NCBI GenBank assembly: GCA_036925085.1
Contig: JAUPFP010000017.1
Span: 532,001 to 596,000 of the forward strand
DNA from: Brachycybe producta
Lineage: Eukaryota; Arthropoda; Diplopoda; Playtdesmida; Andrognathidae
Direction of reading: 5' to 3'
DNA: 64,000 nucleotides
Shown: piece by piece, positions 41,923 to 49,300 of the stretch
Layout: each line of letters begins with the position of its first letter
Numbering within the stretch: position 1 is the first letter of the stretch
Notes under the pieces: model-generated
The model's input: the letters and a program-made list of their open reading frames with translations, nothing else
The model's database searches: none
What the model was told of the DNA's origin: nothing
Program-made: the position numbers and the translations under genes

Positions 41923-44900
41923 GCTTGCTTTTTCGACTCACTAAAGAGTGTGAAAATGCATTGAGAATACGGGCCTTAAATAAAACTCAATATTTAAGGT
42001 GGCTGAACAGGTATTTATTTTGTTTTCGTCCCGCCACCCCCCTCCACCAAACGGCTCGCCTGCATGACTATTATGTTCTATAGGGTGGTTGGTCTCTTTC
42101 TCCAAAAGTTGGGTTTGGAGAACATTTGCTTTTCACGCAAAAGTTTTTCAGGAGAAATATTACAAAAAAAAATTCGAAGTATTTTAGAAACTAGAACGGT
42201 TGGTGATAAATTGATAATGCTAAACGGGTTTTCATGATATGATCTTTAAAAATAAACTTTTTATGACAGTTTAAAAAAAGCGAAAATAGTTTTTTTTATG
42301 AAATGTCAATGGAAAAATCTTTAATTGCGAACTACTATAAAATGTTTATTTTTGTTAGGAATATTATTACCGTGAAAAAACTTTTAGTTTTGAAAATGTT
42401 GTTTCTAGGGGAAAAAAACGTTCGCTTGACGTTTTTGCTTGAAACTTTTACAAAAAAACGTTTATGGAGCATAGTGTTAGACACTGCAGTGGCACCATCC
42501 AGAGGAGACAAAGGCAAAACAAATATATATTCAGCCACCTTATAAACATTCACGAAATGTTTCTTTTAATAAGACTGAAGTTCGAAGAAAAGAAAGCCTT
42601 TGTTTGACTCAGTATACCATTAAAAAAAAAAAAGTTCATTGATTGAATTAATAATAGCTGTATTTTCTCTAAGGACATTGTGTCAATTGATTTTTAGAAC
42701 ATACTTTAAACATGCTTGTAACCATGCCACGTTTGTGGTCACCACACTCTAGCATGACCACATACATACATAAGAGTTGTCTATATAGGAGGAAGTGAAA
42801 ATGGGAGGAAGGAAGAATAAGAAGAGGAGGAGGAGGAGGAGGAGGAGGAGAGGGTGGTGGTCTACATGTCATTTATAAAGGACATAATCTTTTTTTTTTG
42901 GGTCCTTTTTCGTTTTGTGTATGACATGGCTCGCATTTTCTCATCTCTTTTTTTCTTTTCTGTTCTTCTTTCTTTTTATCTCACTTTCTTTACATGTCCT
43001 AACAACATTTTTGAACGTGATCTGTAAACTTAAAATTGCTTCATGTTTCTATAGAAATGGAGGGGGAGGAGGAGGGGTCGGTCGGTGATGGCTCTCCTCC
43101 TCTTTTATTCTGTCTTAATTATGACTGTCGTTGTCGATTGGTATAGAATTTTCTCAAATCTCATGAGTAACATTCCCTGATGGTCATTTTTTTTGTTGTT
43201 GTTCTTGTCAGTCCGTCACTCATTTTCCTATGATTGGCTTTGTTTTCTTTTAATATTGGTATACTAGGACCCAATTTCAAGGGGAGAAACTTAGCATTTG
43301 AACTTAAACAATCGATTTTTTGAAATGAATTCCAACATAGAATAAATACCCTTGTTTTAACGATTACTGTTTTAACTTTTAATTTTTTCTTTGTTAGAAG
43401 ACCCTGCTCATAGGATTTATATTGAAGTTCAAGTGCCAAGTTTTCTTTTTGAATGTGGGCACTAGTTTTTTTTAGAGGGGGGTTGTCAAACTGATAGACT
43501 TTAGTGATATTTGGTAACATTTTTCAAAAAGAATACTGAAAATTTCAAGATTCTTTCTACAACAGTTTAGTTGTAGAACTCCAGTATGAAATTTAGCTTT
43601 TGAACTTCAACTCTCTCAACAGGGTTCCAAACTAAATAAAAATAATGATGCTTTATTGAGTGCCATTGAAGGATATTTTTTTTTAATATTCAACCCTGCT
43701 TAGAGGATTCAAATTAAAGTTAAAGTATTAAGTTTTCTTCCTGAATTTGGTCTTTAATTTTTAGGTAGTCAGAACTGGACAGACTTTAGTGACATTTATA
43801 ACATTTTTTTAAAAAGTCAGAATTCTTTTAAGATTCTTTAAATATTTTAAAGCATCAACATTGAAAGACATACTTCAAAAGACTTATTTTATGGTGGGTT
43901 TACAGTTTTAACAACAATGTTGTTTCAACCAATAGAAAAGACATCCTTCAAGTCTTGCTAGACTGAATGATGTCAAACTAAAAAACAAATGTCATAGATG
44001 TCAATGTTAACAATTTTCCTCTTTGTTTCTATAAATATCTGCCCCTTTGTCCTTTGCTAGAAAAGGTCTATTGTAGTAGTAAACCATATAAGACACAGGC
44101 AAGTGTGCTCAGCAGAATACAGTCGTTTGCCCCACCCTTTTATGAGCGTCAGACCAAATATCAACCAATTACAAATTGAAAAGGGCGGAGCATGTGACAT
44201 TCGACCAAATAACAAACCAATTAGAAGTTACCGTTTCTCATAAAAGGGTGGGACAAACTACTGTATACTGCTGAGCACACTTCACTGTTATAAAACGCAT
44301 TCTCAAACTCATTTTCCAAATTTCAGATTTTATCACCTGAAGACTCTGATGTTAGGTGATTTAAATATGAATTGTAAAGCTTTTTAGTACTCCATCTTGT
44401 TTATATTTCTATATAATTCTGAAAGTGTAAAGTTATTTAGAGTTCACCCTGTATGTTATAGACTAAACCCTCATTTTTATTAATTGTGAGTGGGTTTAAA
44501 AACTTTTATATAAATGAGAGTTCATATTGTGATTTTTGTAATGGATTAATGAATCTTAACAACTCAAAATTATGGATTTTCTATGTTTAACTAAATGAAA
44601 TTTTTCTCCCCCCCCCCAAAAAAAAAAGGTTCAGTCAAAATGTTGTCATTCTACTCTTAAATTTACTACTCAATCTCTTTCTCCATTCTAGTCTGTAAGA
44701 AGAGAAGATATAATATTTGTGATAGATTTCGATATAAAAGTTTTGCTTTCTCGTTTATTAATTTTGACCGCAGATATTTTTTGTCGTCCTTTGGACGACG
44801 AATAACATCGTTTTGATAGTAGACACATCTGGTAGAGGGTTTTCAAATCCATTTAATGTGATTTTGCAAATATTTAAAAAAAAATTGTTTGTGATGTCAC

Positions 44901-46331
44901 GTTTGTAACATATTTATATTAATTATGGCTCAAAAAAAAAGTCCAAATAATTTTATTAGCAAAAAAATCGTGTAACAAAACCTTAAATTTGCATTATAAC
45001 GTTTTTTTTTTGTTCCTCTAGTAAAATTTATATTTTTTAGTTACGTGGTATCACTTCTTAAACGACGATATTAATCTAACCAGTGACAACAGTTTACGTC
45101 TACAGGCAATTAGAAATCGGGACATACAGAAGTTGACTCCGTCCTTTTTATGACGACCGGCAACTCCTAATTGGTTTGTTGTGTGGTTCGACGTTGACAA
45201 GGGCGGAGCATGTGACGTCAGACTACGTAACCAACCAATTAGAAGTTGCTAATCGTCATAAAAAGGGCGGGGCCAACTTCTCTATGTCCCGATTTCTAAT
45301 TGCCTGTTTTACGTATTGCAGTTGTTAAAACACTGTCAATCACAGGGACAGACTGGCCTGAAGGTCATTCGGACGTTTTCCCAACGGGCTATTTGGTTTG
45401 AGGGCCGATTTTTTTTATTAGAGGGCATATTTTATGATGAAACTCAATAAAAGTTTAAAAATCGCTCAAGAAAGATATCAGAAAGCTGTGGTCCCGGGTA
45501 CGAATCCCGGTTAGAGCATAGTTGTTATGTTTGCCTGTCATGGTGTCTCTAGCATTTTGGAGTTGTCGTCAGGCTGAGCAGCCGGTCGTAGTACATATCT
45601 CTCCAAATTCCGGGCCGAATCGCCCGTCATCATTTCTCATCAGTCATCCTCGTCATTGACCGACTACACACACTGTGCAGAACGTGGTTCAGGAAAAGAA
45701 GAAGACAATAAAAAAAAGTAAAATGTCACCATTTGTGTGAGGAAAAAGGAATAAAAACTAGAAAAATATTTTAGAAAGAAACAAAAAAAAATTGGTCTGA
45801 TGGAGGCTTCACTCCCTCAGACCCAATTTTTTTTTAATTCTTTGCTTGCCGCGCTCGCAAATCAAAATAGCAAAAAGAAAAAAATGACACTTTTATTGTA
45901 GTCAAACATTAAAATAAAATCATGTTGTTTTGATAAAAATATGCTCACATTTAAAGGAGGTGGAGTTTTAGGCATTTTTTTGGGAGTTTTCTTACTCCTT
46001 AGAACCAGGAAAATAATTTCTACAGGCCGTTTTTTTTTCTCTCTCTCTCTCTCTCTAGCCCCACCCTGCCGAAATATTTATTTTGTGTGTGTGTATGAGA
46101 ATCACTCTGTACATGCAATAGTAATGTTGTACTTGAATTTTGGTTGCAGTTATTGATTCTCAGTGTGTCAGGTTACTCGCACCACTCTATTGGTCTTTCG
46201 TGGCTGTTTTATGTTATATAGTTCCTGAGTTTTTCTATCAATTTCCTAGAATCCATTTTGGCCGCAGTTAAATCACTTGACCAATAGTATATAGTACAGT
46301 AGAAGAAACAAAGATAGAGAGCGAGAGCGAG

Positions 46332-46373
<42 letters not shown>

Positions 46374-49300
46374 CAGCTTTAATTTCATGTTGAAATTCTG
46401 TCTCTCTTTACCTTTGTTAATCATAATCATCAGTGGTCATTATGATTATTGTCGTTACACATGTTATTACCGGTGTTTTAAAGCTTTATATTCGGGCTTC
46501 TCTCTAGTATGGCATTTTTCTGTTTGAGCATTTAACCCCACCCTCTTTTCATTTTAACTCCTTCTGAGGCCCGGATTATATGAGGGTTCCCTTATGCCTA
46601 ATATAAAGTTAATGACGACCCTCTAAAGGCCACTTTTGCATGCATAATTCATCCTTATGAATTTTGTTATTGTGGGGGGGGGGCGGGCTGTAACAAGGCA
46701 CAATGATGTTAATTTTTTAGATTGTCCCTTTAAACTTGACGTTATACGTTGATATATTTTTCAGGCTAGGTGACAAGCTAATCTACCGTGTGGTCAATAA
46801 TTATGCATCAACGTATTTCTACCTTTAAAGCCCACCAAGTATATAACCTGTCACTACAAGACAGTAGTAAATGGGTCAGTCATTGCAGTGTCTAGCTAGG
46901 TATTGTGTTAGCTGACTGCTGATTAATTAGTCAACTGTAGATTAGTCGCTCAAAAGTAGAATGGAGGTCTCGTTTTGACTTAGTTTTTAAGTTCAAGAAG
47001 GTAACTTAGTTCTAGAACTTCAAATGGAACCTTATGAACAGAGCTCGTTTTTCTGCCTTAACATTCTTAGAAAAAAATGTTAGTGGGGTCTTGTCTCAGT
47101 CCTGCAGCTAGTACACTTGTGGGAAGCTGTATACATGGGTAGGGGTGACCACTCTTAAGAAATTAGGAGAGATTTTTTGCGCAAATAAACTTGTATTTCT
47201 GGTCATTTGGACCTAGGGTCATTCGACAATAGAATTAGCTTCAAGAGAATGCTGCTGTGCATGGGGAATGTTATGATTTGGCAAATTCCTAGGGGTACTA
47301 TTATACAAGCATATATCGCACCTCGGTTTGAAGAGTGGCACAACTAAAAAAAAACACTTTTTTTGGGGAGGGGAAATGAGTTTAAAGTTAAGAGAAGTTT
47401 CATGGCTTACGTTGCTGAACTTTTCAAATGCAAAAATCACAATAACAATATCGGTTTATTTGGCTATCCTACAATAGATTGTGATCGAAAAAATGCAACT
47501 GTAAACTCATTTTCTCTAAAAAAAAAAAAAAAAAAGTGTTTTGATGCTTCAATTGAACTTATTATATTCAAATTCACCAAGAATAAATGTTTATTTTGAC
47601 ATTGCGTTTCTATTTTTAGTTTTGTACTAAATGGTCCCTCTGCTATAGGCCCTCTGAGCTGCTTGCAGAGTAATTATTAAAGAAATATTTTTTTTAGAAA
47701 TTTTCAAAATATTAATTGGTGAAAATCGTGACAATTTTTTGTCATTCCAATATTCCAAGTAAACAAAACTATTAATTGAAGAATTACACATGCGTTAATA
47801 AAATCCAGCGGAATTTCACTTTGTAAAGAATTTACAAAGTATGACATCTTCCATGTTCCATTGTAAAGGGCTATGGAAACATATTCCTGATTTTTTTATT
47901 TCTATTTCGAATTTCTGTTGATTTATTTTTTTCAGCATGTGTGATCTTTTTTCTAATTTTTGCAAGTCTAGTCTTTAAGATTCTAATTAACATTTTGCGA
48001 GAACAGAAAGAAAAAAATAAGCGATTTTTAATTAGCTCATGAAAACGTCCGTTAAGATAATGTCAGAAACAAATAACACCCACTTTTAACAAGTAAAAGG
48101 TCAAAGTTCATCACTTTGATAGGATTGACTCGTTCTGATAGAGGGGGGGGGGGTCAAGTGGAATCATCTTCTTGCATTGTTAGAGTAAAGTTAGTTTATT
48201 AAAGTTTCGCTATACTTGTGGTGGTATCAACTATCAAAGTGCCAAAAATGTAATTTCCGGTGTGTGTTTTTTTTTCTATTTCTTTCTTATTCTTCCTTTT
48301 TTATTAGGCATACCAGTGGCATTCACAATAACTCCAGTTCTTGGTGTTCTTATTGGAATCGTAGTGGCACTTGTGCTAGTTGCAGTTGCTATTGTTGTCG
48401 TAATGAGGCTCAAGGGACCAGACGAAGATGAAAAGAAAGAAGTCGAAATGGACAATGTGGACAGAGCAACAACTCCGTTGAAAAAAGAATTGGATGAAAT
48501 TGATACAGTTGAAGAGAAAAATCCAGATATTGTACCAACAGAGGATGGTATATTGAAATTATTTATTAAAATAGTTAATTTGGTTATTTTTTTGTTAATA
48601 ATTTTTTTTTTTTTAATTTAAATTTTAAAAATTTTAAATTTTTTTATAAAATTGACACAAGGCATAAAATAGTTGCGGCTTCCGGTGTAATAAGAATTTT
48701 GCATGCGGCAAGATTTTGTGGGTGGTGCATGCAACAGTTGGCTACACGATGTCGCTTGCTGCAATCCACATGCCGTACAATGCTTCCTCGGTGTAATTGC
48801 AGCCTAAGATATACTTGTACACAAAAAAAACGTTTAACATAATATTTTACCATTCTAGTTTTGAAAACAATTTGAATTTTTTTCATAATGTTGTTTCGAA
48901 AAAGCGTGAGCTAGACGTTTTTAAGTCCAAATTTTAAAAACACATCTGTGGAGCATAGCCTTAGCCACTCTAGTGAGCTGCAGTGGCTCTCCGGATGTCG
49001 CGTCTGGAGAGATAAAAACAAATTAATTATCTATTCAGCGATATTAACAGAGGAGCACTACATTTTTTTTTTCCTTTTGACAGATCATCTGTATGGCGAC
49101 GTTCAAGAGAAATCCGATCAAAAACTAAATAATACGAGCGAAAGGATATACGAAAATGTTCCAGGATTTAACGCTGTTCATCGAGAATACGAAAATTTAA
49201 ACAACGTTCGAAATCGCGTTAATAAAATAAGACAGGTAATTTTATTTAAATAAAATTAAGAAATCGTTAATTTTGTATGTGCAAATGAAAAACGGTGAGT

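Larger units (their letters stand above)
40494..48307 (+). other. Intron of 7.8 kb between the FN3-like domain and the transmembrane exon
   Basis: It contains copies of the GCACCTCGG...GTGGCACAAC element (41.0 and 47.3 kb), an AAGGTGGCTGAA element at 42 kb, CT- and GA-rich simple repeats, two palindromic elements sharing a core (44.1 and 45.1 kb) and a possible SINE at 45.5 kb. No coding exon is seen. Confidence 0.75.

Noticed and set aside
41829..42083. Ser-Leu repeat peptide
   Set aside because: It is translation of the (TC)n microsatellite, with no splice or family support.
48262..48621. A 119-codon frame with two hydrophobic stretches as a small two-pass membrane protein
   Set aside because: The first hydrophobic part is the polypyrimidine tract before the acceptor and the last part is intron after the donor at 48548. 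The middle is exon h.
48948..49253. A 101-codon frame as a separate gene
   Set aside because: The part before 49084 is intron containing a repeat fragment; only 49084-49235 is coding and it joins the receptor frame.
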